Positions 46,367 to 57,960 of a stretch of 61,095 nucleotides of DNA are shown piece by piece. How positions within the stretch are numbered: position 1 is the stretch's first letter; each line of letters begins with the position of its first letter. The stretch covers positions 1 to 61,095 of the forward strand of contig JAYKXP010000218.1 in NCBI GenBank assembly GCA_037176845.1. Reading direction: 5' to 3'. The notes beneath the pieces were generated by a model. That model saw only the letters and a program-made list of their open reading frames with translations. It did not search any database and had not been told where the DNA came from. The stretch is from Paramarasmius palmivorus (taxonomy: Eukaryota > Basidiomycota > Agaricomycetes > Agaricales > Marasmiaceae). The position numbers were made by a program, and so were the translations under genes.

Positions 46367-47938
46367 ATGTCCGCCTCAGATGCTCCGCTTACATTTGAGA
46401 AGGATATCGATGGATACCTGATCTGTCTCGCTCAAAGCGAACGGAACCCAGATATGCAAGGTTATGCCGTTCGGTTGTCAAGTGAGTGTCCTTCCTTCCT
46501 ATTAGAGCAAAAGCTGACCATACTCCTGCGGCCAATAGCTTTTGTGACCAACGTTTGCATCGGTACGCTTGCCCAACTTCCAATCTCGTACCTCTTCTCA
46601 CAAAATCCATATCATTAAAAGCAATCCTTATAACATGGGCGGAAGAAGAAGTTCGCCCCTCCGTCAGCCTAATCCTTCTCCAAATCTACACAATTCTGCT
46701 CTGCACAGCAGTCGCTATGGTCCGACACGATCTTTCCGTCTCCGACGCGCATTTTGCTCTCACACTTACTGTGTCGCCTCTCGCCTTGTACTTTGTGTAC
46801 TCCACCTTCCGTTTTATCCGTCGAAGACCAAACCACCTCTATGCACGTCTCGGGAAATCCAAAGTCATCGTGGCGCTTTTGATAGCGATTCTGGTTATAT
46901 GGTGGATCGTGTTCGACCTCATGATCTACACCGTTAGCGATGTTTTCAAAGGGGATGATTGCAAAGCGACGCTCGAAGGTTGGCTGATGTATAGGATCAT
47001 TACATCGCTTTTCTCGCTACTTTTCGCGGCGGTATTTATACCATTTCTGCCGATCTTTTGGATCATCTACTTCATACGCCATTTCAAGGATATCAAGGCG
47101 GAATACAGGCGACACATGGAGAAACCGAGGAACAGGTGGGGGACATTTGGGTGGATTCAGCAGGCGTGGTGGTCTTGCAAGTTATTCATTGTCGCGCAGT
47201 GGTGCGTTATTTTTTTTCACCTTGATTTATCTTGGTACCTGGTAACTGAGCGGCGCTATACTCACAACAGGGACGTGATTGCACTCTCGCACCGGTGGCT
47301 CTTTTTCCTCTTGATTTTTATCTGGTACATTTCGTGGGGCAGCTCCTTACTCCTCTGGGCCGTCGACGCGAGTAAGTGGTACCACGAAGTCGTCGTGACG
47401 AATTATGAACCATGGAAGGACCATGTATACAACCCGCCAGAGGATTTCGATCCCCTTGGTTATGGACAGGTGTGTGTTGCTTCCTGGTTTCTATTATTGG
47501 CTGCATTGACACGGCTTTTGGTAGCTTCTAGCAGTCGCAGTAGCCATCGAACCTCTTTGGGCTGTCACACGTCTCACATTCATCCGCCGGAAGGAAATTA
47601 AACAATGGCTCCTCCAATATCCCAAATCTGTTTGGCACGGGATCGTGTTTATATTTACGGGGAAGAAAAATCCATGGAAGGTTATACTCGAGAAACGTCT
47701 CTCGGATGAGCCAGATTATCGCAATTTGTTTCATCCTAATGTTCTCGAGTTCGGGGAGATACCTGTCTCAAGTAGAAGGGAACCGAGAGTGTATGAAGAA
47801 GACTGGAGTGATGGGAAAGCGCTCCCGCGGTCGGGTTCACCGAAGTTGGAGTATTATGATCCATATGCGGAAGCTGTGAGGATATTGCCGTATGATTCCA
47901 AGGAGAAGGATGTAGGGAGTGTATCACTTCATCGATAG
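46367..47938 (+). CDS. Multi-span membrane protein, 443 aa
   Basis: Exons 46367-46481, 46539-46562, 46622-47201, 47271-47469 and 47525-47938 total 1332 nt. I do not recognise a named family. About seven hydrophobic helices are visible, among them TNVCIAILITWA, SLILLQIYTILLCTAVAM, FALTLTVSPLALYFVYS, VIVALLIAILVIWWIVF, FIPFLPIFWIIYFI and WLFFLLIFIWYISWGSSLLL. The C-terminal ~110 residues are polar, acidic and Ser/Pro-containing, likely cytosolic. Conserved polar motifs between helices include RRRPNHLYARLGKSK and EYRRHMEKP. A decayed paralogue lies on the other strand at 56185-57420. Function is unknown; a plasma- or endomembrane location is inferred only from the helices. Exon 2 is 24 nt, which automated prediction may skip. 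Confidence 0.75.
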
Positions 47939-48322
47939 GGTGGCAACGATGGTGTGAATTTGCTACCACAGTGTATTTATTGACTTGACGGACGGTATAG
48001 ATAGCACGACTGTATCATTCATTCAGGGCTTTTGTAACGAGAACCATGGAACACTCTCGTATTAGAATTAGTTGTGCTCGGCCTTGCAGCAAGTTTCACG
48101 ATCTCAAAGTCTGGGTAAGAGAACGAGATATATCACAGAGTACCGACGGCGGACACATTCCTAGTATTATGGGTTCGATGCAGGCAATACTACAAATCCG
48201 CATTGTTCATAGAAAGATCTTGTCGAAGCAATTGTTCAGCCCAACGACGTGTAGACTCACGGCCCCGGGGTCCTATAAAGCGAACTAGTCAGCCATTAGT
48301 ATTTAATCTGAGTAAAGAGCGA
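47939..48322. other. Short convergent spacer
   Basis: No feature is seen. It separates the convergent ends of the membrane-protein gene and the first FAD monooxygenase. Confidence 0.4.
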
Positions 48323-50581
48323 CTACACAAAAATCTGCTCGAAATATTGGCCCATCCCGGATGCACTCTTAGCCAGTACCCCAATATACTGTAAATGATC
48401 TGATGAGTGAACGTCATCAAGTGTTAAAAGCCTGTATTCGTACCCCATCCGGTCGAACGACAACAGTCAAGTTATCGCCAGGCTGAGTTCGATAGTTTGT
48501 GTATGCATGCCCCTCGGCGTCTATGAGGACTTGATCAAGCGAACTCGATTGTGACTCCCAGTCGGAACCTTGAGGTAAAACCAACAAGGTCTTCATTAAA
48601 TTTTTCGGATACTTGACAACCAAGTCGAGTGAGCCCTGGACATCGGAGACTGATTTTCCAAAGAGCAAGACCGTGTGGGAAGTAACATCGAAAAAGTCGT
48701 AAATGCTAGTCGTGTCATCACCTCCCAAACATTTTAATCCAGGAGCTTCAGGTGCACGATCACCAGCATGAACAGTCCCATCCAATCCAGAACGGTATGG
48801 ATCTACTTCCTCTGGTACCGTGTTGGGGTACCTCTCATCTACCAGGATAGAACTTGTACCACGGTAGGTGATCCCTAGCTGTCTTATTTCGAATCCTCGT
48901 TGTGACGGCCCAAGTGCGGAGCTCTTGGAAATGTCCTTCTTAAAGATCTTGGTGGTGAGGTCGAGCATGGCAGCAATCAGTGGTAGACGCTCGGTTGTGT
49001 ACGAATCCACGAGAGAACGCGGAGAGAGGCCTTTTTCAACGAGGGCAAGCTTCCAAGCGAGATTGAACTGTTGAAAAGGTATGAGCTACAATTAAGCACC
49101 ACTAATGGCAGGGCATGAGGACATACTGAATCCTGAATACTGGAATTCATTCCCTGCATCAAGCACACGTTACACATCAGTTGCTGATACAAAGCTTTAA
49201 CTTGATCCTTGCGTACCTGCCCGCCAGTAAAACTATGTACATGGCCCGCATCTTGAGCTCTAGTCAGCGTGTCGGACCTGATACCTCGGACGGAAAGAAA
49301 CTGACCTCCTATGATGAAGACTCGTCCTTCGTGAAATTTATTCGTCATCCGTATGTTTGGTCTGGCAATCCATGATCAAACGCATCTTCTATGAATGCTA
49401 GGTACTAACCTCCAGATAGACGGGGTTGTGTATAAAGGTCCCAACACAAGGCCCCTGTTGCCAATAATCTCGTAGAATGCATTAACGAGGTTTTCTTCAC
49501 TCTTCAACACTTGCTCTTCGTTAAGTTGCGCTCCGCCCAGTCCGAACGACATCATATTCTTTCCGTTCTTCGTATACGGGGTGAGGAATGCCCTACGACC
49601 GTATGATAAACGGATGTGTTGCTCATCTAAAATTACTCACAGCTTGTCATCTTGGTTTCCAAACATTGACCATTTCTATCAGTATTCGAGTTAGTGCGCA
49701 CGATGCCATGAGGCGAAATAGGGTACCCACAGTGCTATCGACCTGACCAAAGTCCTCTACCTCAATATCACCCATTACCGGAGAGATATCGGCATTCGAG
49801 TCCCCTAAAAACGTTAACCCCAGCTGCTTCCTCACAGTGCTTCGAGCGCCGTCAGCTCCCACGAGCCATTTCACCCTTGCGGTCTCCTGCTTGCCTTCTT
49901 TCCCGATCTTCACGGAAACACCATTGTCGTCCTGAGTGAAGGTTTCCAATTCTGTTGAGGTTTCGACTATGCAGCCGTACTCCTTCTGCAAAATCTGGCG
50001 AAGTATGTCTTGGTGTTCTTCCTGACTGAGTACTTCGTAGTTAATCTGCGAATACCAATGACTGTCTAGCATCTCGGACGGTTCTGAGGGTGCCAATATA
50101 AACTCACTCGCAGGTATTGTGGCTCCAAAGGCAGTTCCTCCACCAATGGCCCACGATTGATAGGTTCATCCTGTCCTGGGATGTATATCACCATTGGAGG
50201 GAACTTCCGTAGATGTTTTTCCACCTCAGTTAGAATGCCGAGGATCTTGTAGAGCTCGAGAGTTCGTGCCTTGAGAGAAACAGAAAGTCAATAGCATCGG
50301 CGTGATGACACAGGGACACGTACATGTATTCCAGAACCTCGCTGACCGACTTTGAAATCGCCGGATTTATCAATAATCCGAACGGAGAGACCGTTGCGGC
50401 AGAGGAGAAGAGCCAATACAAGACCTGGCGGTATAAACGGTCACAGACATGGAACGAGTTGCTTCCAGAGAGCTAGATCGTACCAGACGGTCCAGCACCA
50501 GCCTGGAAGGTTGTTCAGTAGACGGATCCTGTAAAGGAGCTAGTAGAGCCTTACAATAAGAACGTCAGGTTGTGTCGGCAT
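48323..50581 (-). CDS. FAD-dependent aromatic monooxygenase, copy 1
   Basis: A multi-exon gene from ATG 50581. MPTQPDVLI splices to AGAGPSG and then to LVLALLLCRNGLSVRIIDK, giving the GxGxxG FAD-binding fold. VKWLVGADGARS carries the DG motif. GAQDAGHVHSFTGGQGMNSS corresponds to the second FAD motif, usually GDAAHVHSPxGGQG; here the first Asp is Gln. NLAWKLA follows. The C-terminal thioredoxin-like domain typical of the phenol-2-monooxygenase group (GDRAPEAPG, DFFDVTSHTVLLFGK, VVVRPDG) continues over a last intron to YIGVLAKSASG, stop at 48323. It would hydroxylate an aromatic substrate with NAD(P)H and O2 in the cytosol. The second copy sits in tandem at 52767-55022. No disabling change was seen, though the Gln in the FAD motif is unusual. 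Confidence 0.82.
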
Positions 50582-51188
50582 TGCAATTGAGTTTGAAGAA
50601 AGAGAGCCTAGAGATGTTACTTTGAGAATGAAGGTAACGCAGTCATTTTATAGTGCCTAGTCTGGAAGAGTCAGACAGATTACCCGTTGGACGGCGTTCT
50701 TGATGTGCGGCTGGGGATGCGTATACATCTGGCAGAGAAACTATGATATGGTACCATGAGTTCTAGATCATATTATACAATCGTGATAGGATATTGACAC
50801 CCTAGTACATGCAGTTTGGGTGATAGCGTAGCGCTCGCCGCTGCTAACAGAGCCATCGCGTCCACTACAAACGAAGCTGTGAACAACGGCGTATCACGTT
50901 GGGTTCGAACTGTAACAGTCGTTAAAGACTTAAAAAGGAAGAAAATATGGTAAAGAAACCCACTATGGGGTATGTTACGCGTACAGCGGCGCAACGGCTT
51001 CGAATACACACGCTTGATGTACGCGTTTTCGTCCGGCAGAAGCCAATGGCCATGATATCGTAGCTTCGGTGAAATGTGGATACCTTGCAATAACTGAACA
51101 ATTTCGAATTCCTCTTCCGTACGACGTAATCGCGTAATTCCTGACACAGGGATATGAAGAGCATCTGGATACGGACTCCGACCGGCAG
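50582..51188. other. Spacer with one unrecognised coding-like stretch
   Basis: On the minus strand 50970-51160 reads as an open, coding-like stretch (RLRRTEEEFEIVQLLQGIHI, then GHWLLPDENAYIKRVYS). I do not recognise it, and it has no visible start or end exon, so it is probably a gene remnant. Confidence 0.35.
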
Positions 51189-51228
51189 AGATTGAAGGAG
51201 GAATGGACCATGGTGATGGTCAGTGATC

Positions 51229-52317
51229 CCCAACGAGATTCTCGCCGACACTATCCGATGACAACCTATGACAGCAGATGAACCATAGGCATTGAATGTC
51301 ATCAGATGTCATTGGATAGCGTCGTTAACTTGCCGCCATTACTGACACTATACGATGACATCCAATGGTATCGGATGAGAACTTCAGGTGATTTTCCTTG
51401 GGCTCTTGCTTCTTAATCCCATACGTTTTCCATTAGATGTCATCAAATATCGTCTATTTCCCTACGTACTGTATAATACAAGTTGCTATTGACGATACAA
51501 CGACCCGCACCAACTTCGTACTCTAAGCCCAATCCACCTATTTCCAGTGCCCTATGAAATCCATGTCAGACGGCACGTCGTCTCATGAGATTTTGAAGCA
51601 CTTACGCATTTCCGCTGGAAGAATCACGCTGCCTGGCGCAGCCTGGGTGCGTCCGACCTAGCCCTAATACACAACAAAGTCAGGCATGTACGTGGAAATG
51701 ACCACTGTAGACATACCTTGTATCGGTGCACTGGAGACCTTAAATCTTCCTTCTTGCAGTTATTGTAACCCAGACCGAGCGAATCCTATATGAAAAACCA
51801 CTGTTAGTACGTGGAAAGCGGATTTAAGACGCGTAACACATACCTTGGTCGTTGAGACCACTTCACGAACCTTCCCAAACTCCTCCTACTGCATTAGAAG
51901 CATCCTATTCAGTCGGACAGGCGGATTTGATAGCAGCTGGGCGGGGTGTCGCGGTGACGTGGCGGGGGGATGGTGGTGGTCGGAAAGCAAGGAATTATGG
52001 AACGGCGGCGGAGTATAAGTGGAGGATTTTGGCAGGTTCCTGGAAACACGTGCAAACAGCGCACGGACCATCTACAACTTTTGCTCAAGAACGCCCATGG
52101 CAGCAGTGAGCGGAACAAAACTGACCTCAAGCTCAAGGGCATTATTTAACATAGGAAAGTTTTGATTTGGTGAGTTAGTAAAGATACAATCAGAACTTTG
52201 AATTCACGTTGGGCTCATAGGTTGTCATCGACCTCATCGGCGGCTCATCAGAAGGCATTCGATGTCATCCAAAGTCATCAGATGGCATCGATTTTCCTCC
52301 GCACAAATCTCGTTGGG
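51229..52317. mobile_element. 1,089-bp TIR DNA element with 7-bp TSD
   Basis: The ends are CCCAACGAGATT and, inverted, AATCTCGTTGGG: 12 perfect bases, then looser similarity. AGTGATC flanks it on both sides (51222-51228 and 52318-52324). The empty site is represented by copy B of the surrounding repeat at 57450-57470, which runs straight through. Both ends hold several copies of a GATGTCAT/ATGACATC word within 150 bp, as expected for transposase-binding subterminal repeats. There is no transposase inside, so it is non-autonomous. A 7-bp duplication does not settle the superfamily. Confidence 0.88.
51530..52071 (-). pseudogene. Spliced gene fragment carried by the TIR element
   Basis: Inside the element, minus-strand pieces look like real exons with intact splice sites. 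One piece ends EEFGKVREVVSTTK at 51844. The exon 51785-51717 encodes 23 residues from DSLGLGYNN to HRYK. A third piece reads VGRTQAAPGSVILPAEM, and a last exon ends HWK and a stop. Introns have GTATGT and GTAAGT donors, and one contains ACTAAC. Upstream, MVRALFARVSRNLPKSS looks like a mitochondrial presequence, but a TAG lies between it and EEFG unless another intron is removed. I do not recognise the protein. It is most simply a host gene segment captured by the element, probably not functional. Confidence 0.55.
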
Positions 52318-52766
52318 AGTGATCACACCGTGGTGACTGTGACAGTTACTTTAAAAAGGCACCGGGCCGCCACTGCAACGAAAAGAAACTCCGTCCCGGT
52401 AGTCCCGGGTCTGCATCATTTGCCCCCCAATCTGTACTGGATCAAACGAGCATCTTTGAGTAGGGCTGTTCAATTAAAAACAAAGTGTTCTTACTCCGTC
52501 TGGTCAGTCGGACGGCAACAAAAAGACATCTCCAGCCTCAACCTGGTATATCTTGTACTACGTACATATCTAATTCTACATTCTGCATCGAATTCGGCAA
52601 ACTGAGGTGACATAGTGGACTAAACTTAGGTATCTTCCAGACCTGTCAGAACCTCGAAGGATACTCTAAGGCACGGCAAAGCTTGTGACTATAGCTGTCG
52701 AACATATCACAATACAGATCATAAAGTCATTATTCATGAAGGCATACAATAGACATATAGACATTT

Positions 52767-55022
52767 CTACATAAAGATCTTAGGAAAGTAGTCATTTAGC
52801 CCAGATGAGCCTTTAGCTAGCGCCCCAATGTACTGCGAAAAAGAGCCAATTAGTCGATGACATTGTACCTCGACAAAAATGATATACTTACACCGTCCGG
52901 TCGGACGACGACCGCAAACGTATCCCCAGGCTGAACTCGATAGTTTGTGTACGCATATCCTTCGGCGTCAACAAGGGTTTGATGAAGTAAGCTGCTCGCG
53001 AACGATTGTGACCCAGAGGATTGAGGCAAGAGTAACAGAGCCTTCACCGAGCCTCTCGGGTACTTTGTGACCAGGTCAAGGAAGCCCTGGACATCCGAGA
53101 TCGACTTTCCAAAGAGCAGGACTGTGTGAGAGGTAACGTCGAAGAAATCGTAAATGCTAGTGATTTCCCCATCTCCCGACCCGGAACGTCTTAACCCAGG
53201 AGCTTCAGGCGCGCGGTCGCCTGCATGAACAGTTCCGTCCAATCCTGAACGATATAGATCCACCGGCTCTTCTGAGTGTGGATACCTCTCATCAACCAGG
53301 ATGGGACTTGTGCCGCGATATGTTATGCCAAGCTGTCTTGTTTCAAAACCTCGTCGCCACTGTCCAAACGATGGGTTCCCCCAAAAGTCCCTCCGCATAT
53401 ATTCCGTGGTGAGCTCGAGCGTTGCCGCAATAAGTGGTACACGTTCCGTGGTGTAAGACTCGACAAGGGAATGTGAGGACAAGCCTTTGTGGACTAGAGC
53501 AAGCTTCCAGGCAAGATTGAACTTTTAAAGCGGTGTCAGCTACTAGCCACTGTGTGGGCAAGCGAGTACGTACTGAATCCTGAACGCTAGAATTCATCCC
53601 CTGCAGCGAGTCATGAATCACTAGTCTCTATAGTTTTAGCTTGAAAGCCTGCGTACCTGTCCACCAGTGGGACTATGGACGTGAGCAGCGTCTACATCCC
53701 TAAATAAGCGACAAATATCAAAGCCTCGATATGAGAAAGCTGACCTCCAACAATAAACACTCGTCCTTCCTGGAATTTATTGGCCATCCGTACATTTGCT
53801 CTAAAGCCCAATCATCAGCAATCGATTTCGCGGCGAGCACAGAAAACTTGCCGCCAGATTGCATGTGTGTATAAAGGACCAAACAGCACATTCTTGTCGG
53901 TGATTTCGCGGAACTCGTTGATGATATTTTCCCTGCTCTTTGATACCTCCTCCAGGTTCATTTCCACGCCACCCAGCATGAAGAAGGCCATCTTCCGTCC
54001 ATTCATCACGTACGGGGATATGAAGACTCTGCAACAATGAGATGAGCGCAAAACACGACGATCTCCCGAAATCCACTCACGACTTGGTTTTTATGTCCCA
54101 CATTGACCAGTTCTATTCATTGATGTGAGCGCATAACATCGAAAAGGCACGAACACGCCACCCACAGACTCATCGACATCACCATATTCCTCAATCTCTA
54201 TATCTCCAATTAACATGGTAATATCGGCATGCGATTCACCTAAGAATGTCAGCCCCAGCTGCTTCCTCACGACGCTCCGCGAACCATCGGCTCCTACTAG
54301 CCAGTTTACCCTTGCCGTCTCTTGTTTGCCTTCCTTCACAATATTCACAGAAACGCCTTCACCATCTTGGGTAAAGCTCTCCAGTTCTGTCGAGGGTTCG
54401 ACTACGCAACCATACTCCTTCTGTAAGATTTCACGAAGTAGGTTTTGGTGTTCTTCTTGACGAAGAATTTCGGCATTGATCTGCGAACGCAAACGCAAAC
54501 GTTTAGCCCAAAACTGAGAATATCAAGGCACGATCAGGTTTACCCTAAAGAAATGAGGCTCCAGAGGTAGTTGCTCCACCAACGGTGCTTGACTGGTAGG
54601 TTCATCTTGTCCTCGGACGTATATCTTCCTGAGAGGTACTTTCACTGAGCGTTTCTCCACATCAGAAACGATACCAAGGAGTTTGTAGAGCTCAAGGGTT
54701 CGCGCCTGGATGAAACAAGAGAGTTGATGCCATAGCACGCAGAGAAACATGTCGACACGTACATGTATCCCAGCACCTCGTTGTCCAACTTTAAAATCAC
54801 TACGTTTATCGATGATTCGGACTGAGAGGCCGTTGCGGCAGAGGAGAAGCGCTAATGCCAGGCCTATGGTTACAACGGTCACGGTTCTGATTCTGAAAGT
54901 TTCCAGAGAAATCAATCGTACCAGACGGTCCGGCGCCAGCCTAGGGAGGTATCATCAGTACTCGAATGTAGAACGAGAAGAAGAGAAAGACTCACGATGA
55001 GTACGTCAGGTTGTGTCGACAT
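52767..55022 (-). CDS. FAD-dependent aromatic monooxygenase, copy 2
   Basis: Tandem paralogue of the gene at 48323-50581, with the same exon plan. MSTQPDVLI at 55022 splices through an AGAGPSG exon to LALALLLCRNGLSVRIIDK. The DG motif is in VNWLVGADGSRS. The second FAD motif, DAAHVHSPTGGQGMNSS, is closer to consensus than in copy 1. The C-terminal thioredoxin-like part runs to RPDG, then a last exon YIGALAKGSSGLNDYF with its stop at 52767. One junction is weak: after LYTHAIWR near 53850 the donor used in copy 1 (GTTAGT) is not preserved, and only a poor GTGCTC or GTTTTC site is available. The copy may therefore be mis-spliced or in early decay. The expected activity is hydroxylation of an aromatic compound; the substrate cannot be told. 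Confidence 0.75.
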
Positions 55023-56184
55023 TGCAATCTAGTTCTGGAAATGATGGTTCGAACACCAGGGGGACGCAGTTCTTTTATAACACTTCCAGCAAGACAGATT
55101 ACGCATTCAACATCGGCCAACGTTTCCTGAGTGTGCGTATACTTCCGGCAGCGAAGCCATCTAGCGGAAAAATTATGGCTACCCTGACCATCGAACCGTT
55201 TCGAACGTCACCTAATCGATTGGATTGGGTATGTATCATGCTATTTTTACGTTGAATGGCGCGGAGATAATCAATACATGCCGCTCGTTGTAAACCTAGA
55301 AGCAGCCTTGTCAGGAGCTTTGTGTCAACGAACGCGCCTATTCAAGAATCAGTAGAGTAAATGGGAATGACATTGGTAGACGCTACGTACTCACGATTGG
55401 CATGTCGGTGTTCTTCTCAGCAAGTTCCTACCCGTTTACCCGTGAGTGATGCTCTAGGAGTGAGATGGGTATCGGCATTTCGAAGATTCGTGGCCAATTT
55501 ATTGATAGACTGTACTTTCTACTTGGGATTGCGGTAATTGTACGTCTGCCCTTCGCATAAAATGCTCTTTCTCTGGAACGCGACCTTTGTGTCCGGCTGT
55601 AGCACTACGAATGATCTGGGATGGACAAGAGCATCATGCGCCCTCAAAGGGAATGGTAGCCCCACGAGGAAAACACGCCTATTCGTTTCGTGAATATCGT
55701 CTTTATCGTCTGGACGCCATAGCAGGATGTTCACGATGACGATCAAGTAGCGCCTGCCAGTGTAGAATCGGAGAGGTTTTCACCCATAGGTCGTCGTCGC
55801 GTCGAAGGCAAGGCAAAGGCAGAGTGTTTAGGTTATCGGAGGTTCCTGTATTGTAACGTGTCTATTGTGCTAGAAAATCGATAGCTGTTTATCATCGAGC
55901 CCTATAGCTGACGAAAAGCTGGCATGAGAGAATGGAAGAATAATGGTCAATAGGAGTGCTCACCAGATAATGCAGCTTAACCTAGACAATCGCAACCTTC
56001 CTACACCCATTGCTTCTCCCGTTCCAATCTCTTCCCCAGACTTCGATAATTTCGGTCAACAGGAAAGAAGTAGCTAGAGTCCCTTGAACAAGTCCCGACA
56101 CCAATGATGGTGATGGTCAGGAAGCAACCTATGACGCGCGGCAATTCGGGTATGAAAATTTCTTTTGCTCTAACTACTGCGTCA
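55023..56184. other. Spacer with an orphan C-terminal fragment
   Basis: 55519-55746 on the minus strand is a 75-codon open stretch (FLVGLPFPLRAHDALVHPRS and onward) that resembles a C-terminal exon but has no identifiable partner exons. Nothing else is supported here. Confidence 0.35.
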
Positions 56185-57420
56185 TCACGAATCATAAGAG
56201 TACGTTCTACTATGCGTATAATATGGCGGCGAACGCGCAGGTCTCGTAGGTGAAGGGTAATCATAAGGTAACGTATAATAACTCTCCCCATATCCATACG
56301 GTGTCATCGGAGTCGTTGGCGACGTCACAAACGACTTTTTCTCCTCGTCTCCATCCCCATCTTTGTCGTCCAACGGTCCCTTATATCGATGTCCTCGAAT
56401 TGGGTCCTCCAGGGCTCTTGAGCGTTTCAGGAAGGATGAGCTGTTTGAATCATTCGGAGCTGGCGGTACGTTGTCTTTCCTTAATCTTCCTCCAAGGATT
56501 GTACCGCCCCATGAAGATGAATACGGTGCTTCTCCATATCTCCCCGGGACAGTTTTTGAGCCAAGATAGAATTGAACGCCGGCTTTCGAAAGATAAGACT
56601 GCAACGGCCCAAAGAGGCTCGACGGCGACAGCGAGGGCGAGAAGCTGTGTCTAGCGTTAGAGTATGCAGGCGATGGAGGGATAATGGGAGACTCACCTGG
56701 CTATACACCAAAAGGTTGAACTTTTCGGGATGCTCGTAGGTCCAAGTGGGATTCAACACCATGTCATAATAGTATTTGCCAATGTCGATTTCCCAAACGG
56801 CCAGAGAGCCCGCCCAGGAGAGGTATGCGATGAAGATCATGAGACCGAATAGCCAGCGGTGTGATTTAGCAATAACATCCCTAGTAACAGTGTCCAGTTA
56901 GCGTCGAGCTCAAAAACATACTCCGAGACATACCATTGCGCAACCATAAACGACTTGATAGCCAACCCAAACCCAATCGTCTGAACCCATCTGAAGTACC
57001 TCCACGGGGTAGCTTTCTGCATGTGCCTTCTATACTCCCCGCGGATATCCCTAAGGTGCCGAAAAAAGTAGATAATCCAAAACAGAGGAAGGAGCGGTAT
57101 CAAGAACAGCGAAGGTCAAAAGGTCCTCATCCCCGAGCGAATTTGATACCCCAACCAACTCTTGATCGTCACTTTACACTGCTCATGCTTGAAAAAACGG
57201 CTGAAGTAGATGAGGCAGTCAAACGTGAACCACCATACGACGAGGAGGATGCAGCAGAGGACTCGGTCGCTTTTCGAATTGAGCCGGTCGTAAAGATGGT
57301 TGGGTCTGCTCCGAAGCTATCTGTATGTGGAGTACACATAGTAGATGACAAGGGGAGATGCAGTGCTGACAATGGCGAGATGGGCATCGGACACAGAGGA
57401 CATACAACGGTTAGTTGATT
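56185..57420 (-). pseudogene. Decayed paralogue of the 46.4-kb membrane protein
   Basis: The order of segments matches the intact gene at 46367-47938: VSDAHLAIVSTASPLVIYYV, RSRPNHLYDRL, IPLLPLFWIIYFFRHLRDIR, EYRRHMQ, SHRWLFGLMIFIAYLSW, and a polar tail ending THSRTYSYDS. Two in-frame stops interrupt it. A TAG at 57317-57319 stands where the paralogue has Phe (STFRF). A TGA at 57116-57118 lies just before the helix LFLIPLLPLFW. The N-terminal helices are missing, because similarity stops at about 57420, exactly where copy B of the 290-bp repeat begins. The 3' exons, including the tail, are still open and well kept. Confidence 0.78.
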
Positions 57421-57705
57421 GAAGGAGGAATGGACCATGGTGTGACGGACCATGGTGATGGTCAGTGGTCACACCATGGTGACTGTGCTGAGTTACTTTA
57501 AAAAGGCACTGGGCTGCATCGGCAATGAAAAGAAACTCCGTCCCAATACTCCCGGGCCTGCATCATTGCCCCAATCTCAGTCTATACTTGGATCAAACGA
57601 GCATCTTTGAGAAGGGCTGTTCAATTAAAAGCAAAGTGTTCACTGTTACCCCGTCTGGTCAGTCGGACGATAACGAAGATATCTCCAGTCTCAACCTAGT
57701 ACATC
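57416..57705. repeat. ~290-bp dispersed repeat, copy B (uninterrupted)
   Basis: Direct repeat of 51189-51228 plus 52325-52557. It carries a small internal duplication of GGACCATGGTG. Its insertion or duplication coincides with the 5' truncation of the neighbouring pseudogene. Confidence 0.75.
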
Positions 57706-57769
57706 GGGAAAATAGGCAGAGAAAGTATGTACAGATAAATACATTTCGAGTTTATAGTTTAGAATGAAT

Positions 57770-57960
57770 GATACGAAATGATTGAGGCATATATATCTGT
57801 AAATAAATGAAACTAGATGAGCGTCAATGATTTCGAACAATATAGATACAAGTAAACGAAAATAAATCAAGGGTTAAATCATTTTCAGCCAATGTTAATG
57901 AAAGTAAATATGGCGTAAATGATTCCAGTCAATTTTAATCTTTTCAAGTAAACGCAATAA
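57770..57960. repeat. AT-rich TAAATGA array, third copy
   Basis: It matches the reverse complement of 44055-44270 over segments such as GCGTAAATGATTC and CCAATG(T)TAATGAA. It belongs to the same AT-rich family as 34220-34450. Confidence 0.6.

Larger units (their letters stand above)
51189..52557. repeat. ~290-bp dispersed repeat, copy A (interrupted)
   Basis: 51189-51228 plus 52325-52557 match 57416-57705 in the same orientation. The repeat starts at ATTGAAGGAGGAATGGACC, holds TTACTTTAAAAAGGCAC, and ends near CTCAACCT. Copy A is split by the TIR element at 51229-52317. Its nature (solo LTR or small non-autonomous element) is not determined. Confidence 0.75.

Noticed and set aside
51189..57705. 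The two ~290-bp direct repeats as LTRs of one retrotransposon.
   Set aside because: The 5 kb between them holds host-like genes (FAD monooxygenase and the membrane-protein pseudogene) and no gag, reverse transcriptase or integrase.
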